Shown here piece after piece: positions 1 to 9,081 of a DNA stretch of 64,000 bases. The stretch comes from JADKAV01 sp963818505. GTDB lineage: Bacteria > Actinomycetota > Actinomycetes > S36-B12 > UBA10799. The stretch covers positions 806,001-870,000 of the forward strand of contig CAWFSJ010000005.1 of the NCBI GenBank assembly GCA_963818505.1, in the 5' to 3' direction. Under the pieces are notes generated by a model. That model was not told the DNA's origin. It was given only the letters and a program-made list of their open reading frames with translations, and made no database searches. Positions within the stretch are counted from its first letter, which is position 1, and each line of letters opens with the position of its first letter. Both the position numbers and the translations under genes were made by a program.

Positions 1-290
1 GACAGTCCGAGAACGCACTCACGGCGGCTTTGGGCAGGTTGTTCGCCGTGGCCGAGAACTACCCCGAACTCAAGGCGGACCAGAACTTCCGCCACCTGCA
101 GGAGGAACTGTCCGACACCGAGGACAAGGTGGCCTTCGCCCGCCAGTACTACAACGACAACGTGCGCGAGTGGAACACCCGGATCTCGTCGGTGCCGGAC
201 AACCTCGTGGGGATGATGATGGGGGCTAAGAAGGCCGACTACTTCGAGATCGATGACGGCGCGGGGGCTGCGCCTCAGGTCAGTTTCTAG
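1..290 (+). CDS. LemA family protein, C-terminal part (runs off left edge)
   Basis: The reading frame is open from the first bases of the window to a TAG at 288-290, so only the last ~95 residues are seen. They contain the block ENALT..LGRLFAVAENYP.LKA and the following QEELSDTEDKVAFARQYYND, which is the conserved C-terminal helical region of LemA proteins (membrane-anchored helical-bundle proteins of unknown molecular role). The N-terminal membrane anchor lies outside the window. The tail after YFEIDDG is low complexity. The next gene starts 2 nt after the stop, which suggests co-transcription. The family call is firm; the function is unknown. Confidence 0.85.
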   Translation, partial: QSENALTAALGRLFAVAENYPELKADQNFRHLQEELSDTEDKVAFARQYYNDNVREWNTRISSVPDNLVGMMMGAKKADYFEIDDGAGAAPQVSF

Positions 291-292
291 AC

Positions 293-1594
293 ATGGCGCA
301 ATGGGTTGACCATGTCGTGTGGTGGCACGTGTACCCGCTGGGTTTCGTCGACGCTGCGCCCACGCCGTCCGGAGAGGTCGTTCATCGCATCGGGCGCCTC
401 GAGCACTGGTTCGACTACCTGATCGAACTCGGTGCGTCGGGCCTCGCACTGGGCCCGATATTCGCCTCCTCGAGCCACGGCTATGACACCGTCGACCACC
501 TGCAATTGGATCCACGCCTCGGCGATGCCGGGGACTTCGCGGCGCTGGTCGAAGCGGCCCATTCCCGTGGCATCAAGGTCCTGCTCGACGGCGTGTTCAA
601 CCACGTGAGCGCAGAGCACCCGATGTTCAAGCAGGCATTGGCTGAAGGCCCCGACTCAGCCGCGGCCCGCTGGTTCCACCTCTACTGGAACGAGCCCGGC
701 CAGGCCCCCGACTACGAACACTTCGAGGGCCATCGGGACCTCGTCACGCTGAACCACGGCGAACCGCAGGTCCGTGACTACGTGGCCGAGGTGATGAACC
801 ACTGGCTGAACCTCGGCGCCGACGGGTGGCGACTCGATGCGGCCTACTCGATGCCGGCCGACTTCTGGGGCGAGGTCGTCGGGCAGGTTCGCGCTGCCCA
901 CCCCGAGGCGTACCTGGTGGGCGAGGTGATTCACGGCGACTACGCCGAGTACGTGGCCACTTCCGGACTCGACTCGGTGACTCAATACGAACTGTGGAAG
1001 TCCACGTGGAGTTCGCTGAACGACGCCAACTTCCACGAGCTGAACTGGACACTGGGCAGGCACAACGACTGGCTGGACACCTTCGTGCCGTTGACCTTCC
1101 TGGGCAACCACGATGTGACCCGCATCGCCAGCCAACTCGCGGACCTGCGCCACTATCCGCACGCGCTGGCGATCCTCATGACTGTCGGCGGCACCCCGTC
1201 CATCTACGCCGGTGACGAGCAGGGCTTCCGCGGCATCAAGCGCGACCAGCCCGGTGGGGATGACGAAGTGCGGCCTGCTTTCCCCGAGCGTCCCGAGGAG
1301 CTCGCGCCCTTCGGCCAGGAGTGGTTCCACCTGCACCAGGAGCTGATCGGGCTGAGGCGGCGACACCCCTGGTTGCACACCGCGCGCACCGAGGTGCTGC
1401 ACGTCAGCAACGAACAACTGGTCTACCGCGCCCACGGCGGCGATCAGCACATCGTGGTGGCCCTGAACCTGGCCGACGAGTCGGTGAGTCTGACCGCCCC
1501 CGGGACCGAGCAGGTGCTGGCCGGACCCGGGGGGATCAACGGCTACGAATCGGTCGGACTTGGCCCTCACGGTTGGGCAGTTCTGGGCGCCTGA
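293..1594 (+). CDS. GH13 alpha-amylase family glycosidase
   Basis: A 433-residue (beta/alpha)8 glycoside hydrolase of family 13, acting on alpha-glucosidic bonds in maltodextrin-like substrates or related glucosides. The four GH13 regions are visible in order: DGVFNH (99-104), DGWRLDAAY with the nucleophile Asp182, VGEVIHGDY with the acid/base Glu211, and FLGNHDVTR with the transition-state-stabilising Asp274. There is no signal peptide, so it is probably cytoplasmic and works on stored or imported glucans. It is shorter than secreted amylases and has only a small C-terminal beta domain (about 360-433). It starts 2 nt after the LemA stop. Substrate specificity (neopullulanase-like, glucosidase or trehalose-related) cannot be settled from sequence. 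Confidence 0.88.
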   Translation: MAQWVDHVVWWHVYPLGFVDAAPTPSGEVVHRIGRLEHWFDYLIELGASGLALGPIFASSSHGYDTVDHLQLDPRLGDAGDFAALVEAAHSRGIKVLLDGVFNHVSAEHPMFKQALAEGPDSAAARWFHLYWNEPGQAPDYEHFEGHRDLVTLNHGEPQVRDYVAEVMNHWLNLGADGWRLDAAYSMPADFWGEVVGQVRAAHPEAYLVGEVIHGDYAEYVATSGLDSVTQYELWKSTWSSLNDANFHELNWTLGRHNDWLDTFVPLTFLGNHDVTRIASQLADLRHYPHALAILMTVGGTPSIYAGDEQGFRGIKRDQPGGDDEVRPAFPERPEELAPFGQEWFHLHQELIGLRRRHPWLHTARTEVLHVSNEQLVYRAHGGDQHIVVALNLADESVSLTAPGTEQVLAGPGGINGYESVGLGPHGWAVLGA

Positions 1595-1615
1595 ACCTCG
1601 GTGTGAGAATGAACC

Positions 1616-2416
1616 GTGCGCGTTGTGACCTGGAACGTCAATTCCCTGCCGAGCCGTATGCCACGCATGAGTGTCTGGCTGCAGGTGATGAAGCCTGATG
1701 TGTTGTGCCTGCAGGAGACGAAGATCCCCGACGAGCAGTTCCCGTACGAGGCGCTGGCCGACCTCGGATACGAGGCGGTGCACCGGGGGGACGGCAGGTG
1801 GAACGGTGTGGCCATCCTCTCGCGTGTCGGCATCGAGGACGTCCAGACCGACCTTGTGGATGTGCCCGGTTTCCCCAACGACGACGATCCACCGGAGCCG
1901 CGCTTCATCGCGGCTGTGTGTGGCGGGGTGAGGGTGGCGTGCGTCTATGTGCCGAACGGGCGCACTCTGGACAACCCGCACTACATGTACAAACTGCGCT
2001 GGCTGTCGGCTCTTCACCGCTACGCACAGGCTCCGGCGACGGCCGATATGCCCTTCGCGATTCTGGGTGATTTCAACGTCGCCCCCCACGACGAGGATGT
2101 CTGGGACATCGCCGATTTTGAGGGGAGCACGCACGTGTCCGAGGCCGAGCGAGTGGCCATCTCGGAACTGGTCGGCCTCGGGCTCACCGACCTCCCGCCG
2201 ACGATCAGCAAGGGTAACCCGTTCACGTTCTGGGATTACCGCGGCGGCAACTTCCACAAGGGACTCGGCATGCGTATCGACCTGATCCTGGCCAACCCGT
2301 CGTTCGCTGCGGCGGCCCGCGAGACGTTCATCGACCGTGAGGCCCGCAAGACTGGAACCAAGGGCACGCCGCCGCCCAGTGACCACGCGCCGCTGATCGT
2401 GGACTTGGAGCTCTGA
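1616..2416 (+). CDS. xth: Exodeoxyribonuclease III family nuclease
   Basis: A 266-residue exonuclease III/AP endonuclease of the EEP superfamily, which cleaves DNA 5' to abasic sites and degrades 3' ends in base excision repair. Motifs seen: TWNVNS (Asn7), LQETK with metal-binding Glu34, YVPNG (Tyr111), LGDFNV (Asp152, Asn154), RIDLIL, and the C-terminal SDHAPL with the Asp-His pair (256-257). The length matches the family (~265). The GTG at 1616 gives the standard MRVVTWN start. The following metalloprotease gene starts 1 nt after its stop, so the two are probably cotranscribed although functionally unrelated. Confidence 0.93.
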   Translation: MRVVTWNVNSLPSRMPRMSVWLQVMKPDVLCLQETKIPDEQFPYEALADLGYEAVHRGDGRWNGVAILSRVGIEDVQTDLVDVPGFPNDDDPPEPRFIAAVCGGVRVACVYVPNGRTLDNPHYMYKLRWLSALHRYAQAPATADMPFAILGDFNVAPHDEDVWDIADFEGSTHVSEAERVAISELVGLGLTDLPPTISKGNPFTFWDYRGGNFHKGLGMRIDLILANPSFAAAARETFIDREARKTGTKGTPPPSDHAPLIVDLEL

Positions 2417-2417
2417 C

Positions 2418-3122
2418 GTGCGCCTGGTGGCTGCGACGGTGGCGTGCACCGTGCTGGCCGCGGCGCCTGCTGTCGCTGACGGGCCCGGGTACCGGTTCTT
2501 CGAGTCCCGCGGCGGCAAGCCCACGGCGTACTGGAACCCTTGCCAGACCATCACTTACGGCATCGACTTCACCTACGCCCAGCGCAAGGGCATGCGCAAG
2601 GCGCGCGAACTGCAGCGCTGGCGGTCGGTTGTCGACGAGGTGAGTACCGTGATGGGACTGCGCTTGCGCTACATCGGGTCAATCGGCACACGCTCGGGCG
2701 GGACCGAACCGCGCACCGACGCGCCGGTAGACCTGGTGATCACCTTCGGCAACGCCAAGCGGGGTCGTTACGGGTATCGCAAGGTGCTGCGCGGTGGGGT
2801 GGCCGGTTTCGGCGGCGTCAACTGGCGCAGCTCGGTCGGCCGGTCCGAGGTGGTCGGCGGCTTCGTCGTGATTGACACCGACGAGGTTGTCCGCAGCACC
2901 GACAGCTGGACGCGCCCCTTCGACCCCCGCCCAGCCACCCAGCGTGAGCCGGACATTCTGCGCGCCCTCTACATGCACGAGTTCGGCCACGCCGTGGGCC
3001 TTGACCATGTGAAGGACAAGCGGCAGTTGATGTACCCGCAACTGCAGCCAGACCGAGCCGACGCCCTGGGTGCCGGGGACCGCAAGGGTCTGCGCAAGCT
3101 CGGCAACCAGCGCTGCTTCTGA
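2418..3122 (+). CDS. Secreted zinc metalloprotease, matrixin-like
   Basis: A 234-residue protein with an N-terminal signal peptide (hydrophobic 3-20, AVA-DG cleavage region) followed by one protease domain. The zinc site HEFGHAVGLDH is at 187-197 (HExxHxxGxxH, ligands His187, His191 and His197 with catalytic Glu188). The downstream LMYP with Met205 fits the Met-turn of metzincins. This places it with matrixin/M10-like exported proteases. The GTG start lies 1 nt after the exonuclease III stop. There is no pro-domain cysteine switch like that of eukaryotic matrixins. The substrate is unknown; extracellular protein turnover is likely. Confidence 0.82.
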   Translation: MRLVAATVACTVLAAAPAVADGPGYRFFESRGGKPTAYWNPCQTITYGIDFTYAQRKGMRKARELQRWRSVVDEVSTVMGLRLRYIGSIGTRSGGTEPRTDAPVDLVITFGNAKRGRYGYRKVLRGGVAGFGGVNWRSSVGRSEVVGGFVVIDTDEVVRSTDSWTRPFDPRPATQREPDILRALYMHEFGHAVGLDHVKDKRQLMYPQLQPDRADALGAGDRKGLRKLGNQRCF

Positions 3123-3159
3123 TTTGCCGTAACGCGGCGCCCTGGCCGAAACCCGCCGC

Positions 3160-3227
3160 GTTAGAGGTTGTGCTGTTGGTTAGCGAAACAACGCGTGGAT
3201 TCGCTAACCAGGACCACAACCTCTAAC
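3160..3227. repeat. 68-bp palindromic repeat, copy 1
   Basis: An inverted repeat with 28-nt arms around a 12-nt loop (ACAACGCGTGGA). The left arm begins GTTAGAGGTTGTGCTG and ends GGTTAGCGAA. The right arm is complementary except for a short imperfect patch (AGGACC instead of AACAGC). The element lies between the stop of the metalloprotease gene (3122) and the end of the convergent App1 gene (3290). Three further copies are at 47169, 50796 and 59550. There is no T tract, so it is not a canonical terminator, although the hairpin could still affect 3' ends of both convergent transcripts. Confidence 0.9.
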
Positions 3228-3289
3228 CAGGAGGCCAGAAAGGCCGGCAGGGCCCGGGCGCGTTTCGGCCGTCGCAAGCTCGACGTGCC

Positions 3290-4480
3290 CTAGCGCTTGC
3301 CCAACTCCGTACGCACCTCGAGGAGTGTCTCGTCGTCGACGAGGTCCAAGGCGTGAGCAAGGTCGGCCGCGTGCGCCGCGTCACCCACCAGGTACAGCGG
3401 GATCCCCTCGCCACGAAGTGCGGTGGCGTGTTTCGACAGTTCGACGTTGCGCTCGTCGTTGGCCGAGCCCACCTGCCGGATGAGGATGAGTTTGATGTGC
3501 TGGGGGAACTCGCGGGCCATCTCCTCGTAGGTCAAGGGGTCGCGCTGGCCGCTGTCCCCGATCAGTACGAAAGGCATGACCGGGTACGCCTCGAGAAGCC
3601 GGCGGATAGCCACCCGCTTGTGCTCCGCACCGCTTCGGCGCACGTAGCGCTCGGTGGGCCCCCAGTCGGTCAGGAACATCGGGCCTTGGGGGAACGCGCG
3701 CAACTGGATGAACTGTTGAAGCATGTCGTAGAAAGCCCAGGTCCCCGTGGAGACGTAGAAGAAGGTCGGCGCCGGTTTCCGGGCGCCCGTCGGACCGGGA
3801 ACCCCCCGCGTCAATCCACGGTAGAGCGACGACATCCCAGGCACGGCGCTTCGGGTGTTCGCGTCTCGCAGCAGCGTCTGTTTGACGGCCGTCAAACCCT
3901 CGGTCAGACCGCTGACCAGGATCGTGTCGTCGATGTCGGAGATCACTGCGAAGGGAGCGGTCGCAGCCGGCTTGATGACTCGGCCCGTGCCGGACGCCGA
4001 CTCTCCGTCCTCGATGGGTGTAGTGACCGCGTAGGCGTTGTGCCATCCGGCGCGGAGTTTCGGAACGGGCAGGGAGAAGTACGCGTAGCCGCGGGCATCG
4101 GTGACTTCCTTGGCTTTGTGCTTGCCGATGCGTAGCTCGACCTCGACGCCCACGATGGCCAGGGCGCCGTGGCGGCGCAGGTTCGTCTGGACCAGGTCCC
4201 AGTAGGGGATGCGGCTGTCGCCGGGCAACTCGGGTGCCTCGACCACTCGCACCCGGACCTTCGCCACGTTGTCCGCCACGTACCCGCGGTAGACGACCAC
4301 ACGCATGCCCCGGAAGGCACCCGACTCCATCTTCTGCTCGCGGCGTCGACGCGTGAGTTTGCTTTCGAGTTGAGCCACTGCTTCAGCGGTTTCCGTGCTG
4401 CGCAACTTCGCGTTGAGATCGGAGGCTATGCGTCTGGGCAGGCGGGTCACGCTGGTCAGCATGTCAATCAGATCGGCCAT
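3290..4480 (-). CDS. App1-type phosphatidate phosphatase domain protein
   Basis: A 396-residue protein whose C-terminal half is the App1/DUF2183 HAD-like phosphatase domain. The catalytic motif is DIDDT (182-186, DxDxT), followed by VSTGTWAF and then LIGDSGQRDP, a HAD motif IV-like acidic site. Yeast App1 dephosphorylates phosphatidic acid; in bacteria the substrate is not established, but a lipid phosphate is the best guess. The N-terminal ~170 residues hold a beta-rich region with a transthyretin-like stretch (ITDARGYAYF-type). There is no signal peptide. It starts 1 nt after the stop of the upstream GNAT gene, so the two form an operon. Confidence 0.82.
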   Translation of the reverse strand: MADLIDMLTSVTRLPRRIASDLNAKLRSTETAEAVAQLESKLTRRRREQKMESGAFRGMRVVVYRGYVADNVAKVRVRVVEAPELPGDSRIPYWDLVQTNLRRHGALAIVGVEVELRIGKHKAKEVTDARGYAYFSLPVPKLRAGWHNAYAVTTPIEDGESASGTGRVIKPAATAPFAVISDIDDTILVSGLTEGLTAVKQTLLRDANTRSAVPGMSSLYRGLTRGVPGPTGARKPAPTFFYVSTGTWAFYDMLQQFIQLRAFPQGPMFLTDWGPTERYVRRSGAEHKRVAIRRLLEAYPVMPFVLIGDSGQRDPLTYEEMAREFPQHIKLILIRQVGSANDERNVELSKHATALRGEGIPLYLVGDAAHAADLAHALDLVDDETLLEVRTELGKR

Positions 4481-4481
4481 G

Positions 4482-4925
4482 TCACAACTCGCGCTCGTAG
4501 ACGAACATCAAAGGACCGTCTTGACCTTCGGTGCGGCGGAACCCCAACTTGTCATAGAGGTGGCGCGCTGCGACGTCGTCTTCGGTGGTCCCCAGATGGA
4601 TGTAGTCGGCGCCGCGGGACTTGGCGTGGTCCAGGACCGCGGCCAGCAAAGCCGCGCCCATCCCGGATCCGCGTCGCTCAGGTCGCACGTACAACTCGGC
4701 CAGGTAGCACTCGAGGTTCGCGGTCCAAAGCGACGGTTGGAAGCGCAGCACCGCCAGGCCGATGTCGTCGGCCAGAATCACGTCGGTGTCGCCTGCCAGA
4801 AGCCAGCCCAGACGTTCGGCGAGTTCTTCGGCAGGCGGTGTCGGCTCCTCGAACTCGACGTTGAAGTCGTGCAGGAGCAGCCCGATCAGCGCGGCGTCAT
4901 CGGGGGTGGCTTTCCGTATGTCCAT
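4482..4925 (-). CDS. GNAT family N-acetyltransferase
   Basis: A 147-residue acetyltransferase of the GNAT fold. The acetyl-CoA pyrophosphate loop is visible as RPERRGSGMGAAL in the middle of the protein, preceded by the beta4 strand CYLAELYV. The C-terminal ARHLYDKLGFRRTEG is the usual beta5-alpha4 region. Length is normal for a single-domain GNAT. The acceptor substrate cannot be predicted. It is the first gene of a two-gene operon with the App1-type phosphatase immediately downstream (1-nt gap) and is transcribed divergently from the acyl-CoA ligase at 5053. Confidence 0.88.
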   Translation of the reverse strand: MDIRKATPDDAALIGLLLHDFNVEFEEPTPPAEELAERLGWLLAGDTDVILADDIGLAVLRFQPSLWTANLECYLAELYVRPERRGSGMGAALLAAVLDHAKSRGADYIHLGTTEDDVAARHLYDKLGFRRTEGQDGPLMFVYEREL

Positions 4926-5052
4926 CGTGAAGCCAGGGTAGGACGATCAGGTGTGCGGCGCAGGGGTGCGCGGCCTTTGACGGTGCGGCGCGCGCTGGCC
5001 GCTGATCGGCGAATCTCACGCACGCTCACGCCAGGCGGCTTAGGGTGTGCGC

Positions 5053-6537
5053 ATGAACCTTGCCGAGAACATGACGGCCACCGCGGCCGCCCACCCCGAG
5101 AACATTGCCATCAAGTTGGACGACTTCGAGCTCAGCTATGCCGCGCTGGATGGGGCGAGCAGCCTCGCTGCCGGATGGCTCAAGGACCTCGGGGTCGGTC
5201 CCGGCGACCGAGTGGGCATCATGCTGCCGAACATCCCGCAGTTCCCGATCCTGTACTACGGCGCCCTGCGCGCCGGGGCGGTCGTGGTGCCGATGAACCC
5301 GCTGCTCAAGGAGCGCGAGGTCGAGTTCTACCTCAGCGACTCGGGGGCGAAAGTCTTGTTCGGCTGGGACGGCATCGCCGCGGAGGCCGAACCAGGAGCG
5401 CAGGCAGCCGGCACTGCGTTCGAGGTGGTCGACGGAGACTTCTCGCAGAAACTCGGCTCCCACCACCCCGCGCCCGAGATGGTGGACCGCGACCCGCAGG
5501 ACACCGCAGTGATCCTTTACACCTCCGGCACCACGGGCAAGCCCAAGGGTGCGGAACTGACCCACAGCAACTTGCTGAGCAACGTCAAGGAGACCGTCGC
5601 CCTGTTCGACGGGACCAGTGACGACGTGATCTTCGGCGGTTTGCCGTTGTTCCACTCGTTCGGTCAGATGTGCGGGCTGAACACCGCGGTCACCTGCGGT
5701 GCGACGCTGACGCTGATCCCGCGCTTCGACCCGACCAAGGCTCTCGAGGTCTTGCAGCGGGACAAGGTCACGGTGATGCAGGGCGTGCCGACGATGTACG
5801 TCGCGCTATTGCAGCACCCCGAGCACAACTCGTTCGACACTTCCACGCTGCGGGCCTGTGTCTCGGGCGGCGCGTCGCTGCCGGTCGAGGTGCTGCGTGG
5901 TTTCGAGCGGGACTTCGAGGCGATCCTGCTCGAGGGCTACGGCCTGAGCGAGACAAGCCCGGTCGCATCGTTCAACCACGCCGACCGCGAGCGCAAGGCC
6001 GGTTCCATCGGCACCCCCATCCATGGTGTCCAGATGCGCTTGGTGGACAACGACTGGAACGACGTGCCCGAAGGCGAGATCGGCGAGATCGCGATCAAGG
6101 GCCCGAACGTGATGAAAGGCTACTGGAACCGCCCCGACGCCACCGCTGATGTGATCCAGGGCGACTGGTTCCGTACCGGCGACCTGGCCAAGCGCGACGC
6201 GGACGGTTACTACTTCATCGTCGACCGGGCCAAGGACATGATCATCCGCGGCGGCTACAACGTCTACCCCCGCGAGGTCGAGGAGGTGCTGTACGAGCAC
6301 CCGGCAGTGGCTGAGGCTGCGGTGGTTGGTGTGCCCGACGCGGAGTACGGAGAGGAGATCGGTGCCGCGATCACCCTCAAGCCCGGTGCTACAGCCAGTG
6401 CCGAGGAGATCGCGGAGTTCGTCAAGGAGCGCATCGCTGCCTACAAGTACCCGCGCATCGTGTGGTTCATCGACGAGGGCCTGCCCAAGGGTCCGACCGG
6501 CAAGATCCTGAAGCGGGAGATCGCCCCGCCCGCGTAG
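5053..6537 (+). CDS. Long-chain fatty-acid--CoA ligase (AMP-binding)
   Basis: A 494-residue ANL-superfamily acyl-CoA synthetase that activates carboxylic acids through an acyl-adenylate to acyl-CoA. Seen: the P-loop YTSGTTGKPKG (156-166), the adenine-binding GYGLSETSP, the hinge region TGDLAKRDADGYYFIVDRAKDMI, the RGGYNVYPREVE block, and the C-terminal catalytic lysine in PTGKILKREI. Complete domain architecture and normal length. The ATG at 5053 is preferred over a GTG six bases upstream because TAGGG sits about 7 nt before it. Similar enzymes feed beta-oxidation or lipid synthesis. The thiolases in this window are 50 kb away, so no direct pathway link can be drawn. Confidence 0.9.
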   Translation: MNLAENMTATAAAHPENIAIKLDDFELSYAALDGASSLAAGWLKDLGVGPGDRVGIMLPNIPQFPILYYGALRAGAVVVPMNPLLKEREVEFYLSDSGAKVLFGWDGIAAEAEPGAQAAGTAFEVVDGDFSQKLGSHHPAPEMVDRDPQDTAVILYTSGTTGKPKGAELTHSNLLSNVKETVALFDGTSDDVIFGGLPLFHSFGQMCGLNTAVTCGATLTLIPRFDPTKALEVLQRDKVTVMQGVPTMYVALLQHPEHNSFDTSTLRACVSGGASLPVEVLRGFERDFEAILLEGYGLSETSPVASFNHADRERKAGSIGTPIHGVQMRLVDNDWNDVPEGEIGEIAIKGPNVMKGYWNRPDATADVIQGDWFRTGDLAKRDADGYYFIVDRAKDMIIRGGYNVYPREVEEVLYEHPAVAEAAVVGVPDAEYGEEIGAAITLKPGATASAEEIAEFVKERIAAYKYPRIVWFIDEGLPKGPTGKILKREIAPPA

Positions 6538-6604
6538 GGCGAGCGTTCGTAGGTGTTCGCCGGCCTGGGCCTCCAACCGCACGGGCAGCCCCAAGCCCAG
6601 AGAC

Positions 6605-7222
6605 CTAGTCCACCTCGCCGCGCCACGCCTCCCGGCCCTCGTTGGCCGCGACCGCAGCGATGATCAAGGCGGCCACTGGATCAGCCCACCCCCAGCCGAA
6701 GGCGGCATTGAGCACGAGGCCGACGAGAAGCACGGCGGACAGGTACATGCACAACAACGTCTGCACGCTGTCAGCTTCCACCGACGCCGAGCCGAGGCGG
6801 TGCGCCACGCGTCGTTTGGCCGCGGCCAGCATGGGCATCGCGATCAGGCTCGCGATGGCCAGCGCCATGCCGACGGCCGAGACGTCCGGATCCACGCCCG
6901 CGACCAGTGAACGCACGGCATCCACACTCACGTAGGCGGCGAGCGCGAAGAAGGCGACCGCGATCCCCTTCAGCGCCTTGCGTTCGCGCTCCTGCGGCAT
7001 CGGCGCCCGGAACTGCCACACGATCACCACGGCCGAAAGGCACTCCACGAGACTGTCACCGCCGAACGAGATCAACGCCAGGGACCCGGCCTCCCGACCC
7101 GCCCAGAAGGCGACCGCCGCCTCGACGAGGTTGTAGGCGACTGTGGCGTATGCCAGCCAGAGCGCGTACCGGCCGTAGCGGCTGCGATCCGCCTCGGACA
7201 ACTCGGGGGCCAGACCGGCCAT
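6605..7222 (-). CDS. Cation-efflux (CDF)-like integral membrane protein
   Basis: A 205-residue membrane protein with five to six hydrophobic segments. The order and features (YGRYALWLAYATVAYNLVEA, then SLALISFGGDSLVE, and later ASVEADSVQTLLCMYLS with DPVAALIIAAVA) match the transmembrane domain of cation diffusion facilitators. The metal-site residues are visible as FGGDSLVE (TM2) and EADSVQ (TM5). The usual cytoplasmic C-terminal domain is missing, so it is a short CDF-like form. The ATG at 7222 has a GGGAGGGG ribosome site just upstream. Convergent with the acyl-CoA ligase. The substrate metal is unknown. Confidence 0.72.
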   Translation of the reverse strand: MAGLAPELSEADRSRYGRYALWLAYATVAYNLVEAAVAFWAGREAGSLALISFGGDSLVECLSAVVIVWQFRAPMPQERERKALKGIAVAFFALAAYVSVDAVRSLVAGVDPDVSAVGMALAIASLIAMPMLAAAKRRVAHRLGSASVEADSVQTLLCMYLSAVLLVGLVLNAAFGWGWADPVAALIIAAVAANEGREAWRGEVD

Positions 7223-7509
7223 GACCACCCCTCCCACTGCATGCTCCGGTGCAAGCGTAACCGCGCGGCAACTCGTCGCAGGGGAGCCGGGGACCTGAAC
7301 GGAAGGCCTCGGAGCGAGAGCTTTGACTCGACCCGGGCCGGGCGGACCGGTGGTCGAGGCCCAAGCTGTCCGGATCTGCAGGCTCACCTCGCGCTGGCGA
7401 GGTTCGTCGTGAGGAGCAACCTCGGCACGCCCATGATCAACCTGCCAATCCGGACAGCGGTCCACCTCGTTGTCCGGCGGCGACCTGGCACGTGAGGTTG
7501 ACTGGTCAC

Positions 7510-8559
7510 ATGCGAGCCACCTACATGTACGGCGCGGGCGAGGTCCGCGTCATCGACGTCCCCGAGCCCGTGCTCCGGCAGCCCACTGACGCGGTCGTGC
7601 GGGTCACGCGCAGTTGCATCTGCGGCAGCGACCTGCACCCGTACCACTCGATGCCCGCTTCCGAGGCCGGCGCGGCCATGGGACACGAGTTCATCGGGGT
7701 GGTCGAGCAGGTCGGCGACGAAGTCACGACCGTGAGCCCCGGGGACTTCGTGATCGCCCCGTTTGCCGTGTCCTGTGGGGTGTGCGAGTTCTGCCGGGCG
7801 GGACTGCAGACGTCGTGTGTGATCGGCGGGTTCTGGGGCAATCCCGAGTACGGCCCCGGCGCCGGTCAGGCGCAGGCGGTGCGCGTCCCCCTGGCCGACG
7901 GAACGCTGGTCAAGGTTCCCGGCGTCGGCCCGGACGCCGACGAGGCGCTGCTGGCCGGACTGCTGACGCTCTCGGATGTGTACGGGACCGGGTGGCATGC
8001 GGCGGTGTGCGGCGGGGTCACCAGCGGCAGCCGGGTGGTCGTGATCGGGGACGGCGCGGTCGGGCTGCTCGCCGTACTCTCGGCCAGCCAACTCGGCGCG
8101 GAGCAGATCGTACTGATGGGCCGGCATCCCCAGCGCACGGAACTGGGACGTGAGTTCGGGGCCACCGACGTCGTGGCCGAACGCGGCACCGAAGGGATCG
8201 CCAAGGTCCGCGAACTCACCGACGGCGGGAGCCTGGCGGTGCTCGAGGCGGTCGGCCACATGCCGGCCTACGAACAGGCGGTCGGCGTCGTGCGTCCCGG
8301 CGGAGTGATCAGCCGCGTCGGGGTGCCGCAGTTCGAGAAGGCGCCGGTGGGATTCGGCAGCCTGTTCCGTCACAACATCACGCTCACTGGCGGCCCGGCA
8401 CCGGTGCGCGCCTACATCGAGCGGTTGCTGCCAGGTGTGCTCGACGGGTCCGTGCAGCCAGGTCGTGTCTTCGACCGAACGCTCGATCTCGACGAAGCGC
8501 CAGCGGGGTATGTGGCGATGGACGACCGTAGTGCGCTCAAGGTGATGTTGCGACCGTGA
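7510..8559 (+). CDS. Zinc-dependent alcohol dehydrogenase, MDR family
   Basis: A 349-residue medium-chain dehydrogenase/reductase oxidising or reducing an alcohol/aldehyde with NAD(P). The catalytic-zinc cysteine is in SCICGSDLHPYH, followed by GHEFIG. The four-cysteine structural-zinc lobe is CGVCEFCRAGLQTSC. The Rossmann fingerprint is VVVIGDGAVGLLA. The ATG at 7510 (MRATYMYG) is preferred over the GTG at 7492 because it matches the usual start of the family. The GTG start of the downstream CMD-family gene overlaps its stop by four bases, suggesting translational coupling. The substrate is unknown. Confidence 0.9.
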   Translation: MRATYMYGAGEVRVIDVPEPVLRQPTDAVVRVTRSCICGSDLHPYHSMPASEAGAAMGHEFIGVVEQVGDEVTTVSPGDFVIAPFAVSCGVCEFCRAGLQTSCVIGGFWGNPEYGPGAGQAQAVRVPLADGTLVKVPGVGPDADEALLAGLLTLSDVYGTGWHAAVCGGVTSGSRVVVIGDGAVGLLAVLSASQLGAEQIVLMGRHPQRTELGREFGATDVVAERGTEGIAKVRELTDGGSLAVLEAVGHMPAYEQAVGVVRPGGVISRVGVPQFEKAPVGFGSLFRHNITLTGGPAPVRAYIERLLPGVLDGSVQPGRVFDRTLDLDEAPAGYVAMDDRSALKVMLRP

Positions 8560-8897
8560 ACGATCCCAGCCCGGCGCGCCAGGACATCGGCGCGATCGCA
8601 CCCGCCCTGGCCGACTACACCGACGAGGTCCTCTACGGCGATGTGTGGAAGCGAACCGCGATCACGGCCAAGGAACGCAGCCTCGTGACTGTCGCGGCAC
8701 TTGTTGCGATGGGTAACCCCGAGCAGCTGGCGTTCCACCTCGACTTCGCCAGGCAGAACGGGGCAACCGAGGACGAACTGGTCGAGGCCATCACCCATCT
8801 GGCGTTCTACGCGGGCTGGCCGAAGGCGATCGCCGCCCTGCAGGTCGCCAAGCGGGTGTTCCCCGGCCATGAGGACGGGTCAGACGTGAGCACCTGA
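8556..8897 (+). CDS. Carboxymuconolactone decarboxylase family protein
   Basis: A 113-residue all-alpha protein of the CMD/AhpD fold: KERSLVTVAALVAMGNPEQLAFHLDFARQ followed by EAITHLAFYAGWPKA, the signature helices of the gamma-carboxymuconolactone decarboxylase group. The CxxC redox motif of AhpD is absent, so it is not an alkylhydroperoxidase-type member. Actinobacterial genes of this kind often sit beside oxidoreductases, as here with the alcohol dehydrogenase it overlaps by four bases. Its actual reaction is unproven. Confidence 0.85.
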   Translation: MNDPSPARQDIGAIAPALADYTDEVLYGDVWKRTAITAKERSLVTVAALVAMGNPEQLAFHLDFARQNGATEDELVEAITHLAFYAGWPKAIAALQVAKRVFPGHEDGSDVST

Positions 8898-9081
8898 CCC
8901 GCGATCCGATAGACGCGCCACAGGTGAGACGCCCGCCTTCATCTGCGAGGGTCCCGCGGCGGTAGTGCTGGCTCCGCCCGGCCATGGGGGCAGAGGTGGT
9001 GATCGGGTGGTGGGGCTACCGAAGTGCCGTCAGTGGTCGCATTGGGAGCAGGCCAGGACCAGGTTGTCCCCACACTCGTCG

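Noticed and set aside
656..2554. Long open minus-strand frames opposite the GH13 and exonuclease genes (and similar frames at 30908-33505 and 22314-24119)
   Set aside because: High-GC DNA leaves long antisense frames; these lack family motifs, cross gene borders and lie exactly opposite well-conserved genes.
3160..3227. Rho-independent terminator interpretation of the 68-bp repeat
   Set aside because: No U run; identical copies are found in promoter gaps (50796), and the arm sequence is conserved, not just the structure.
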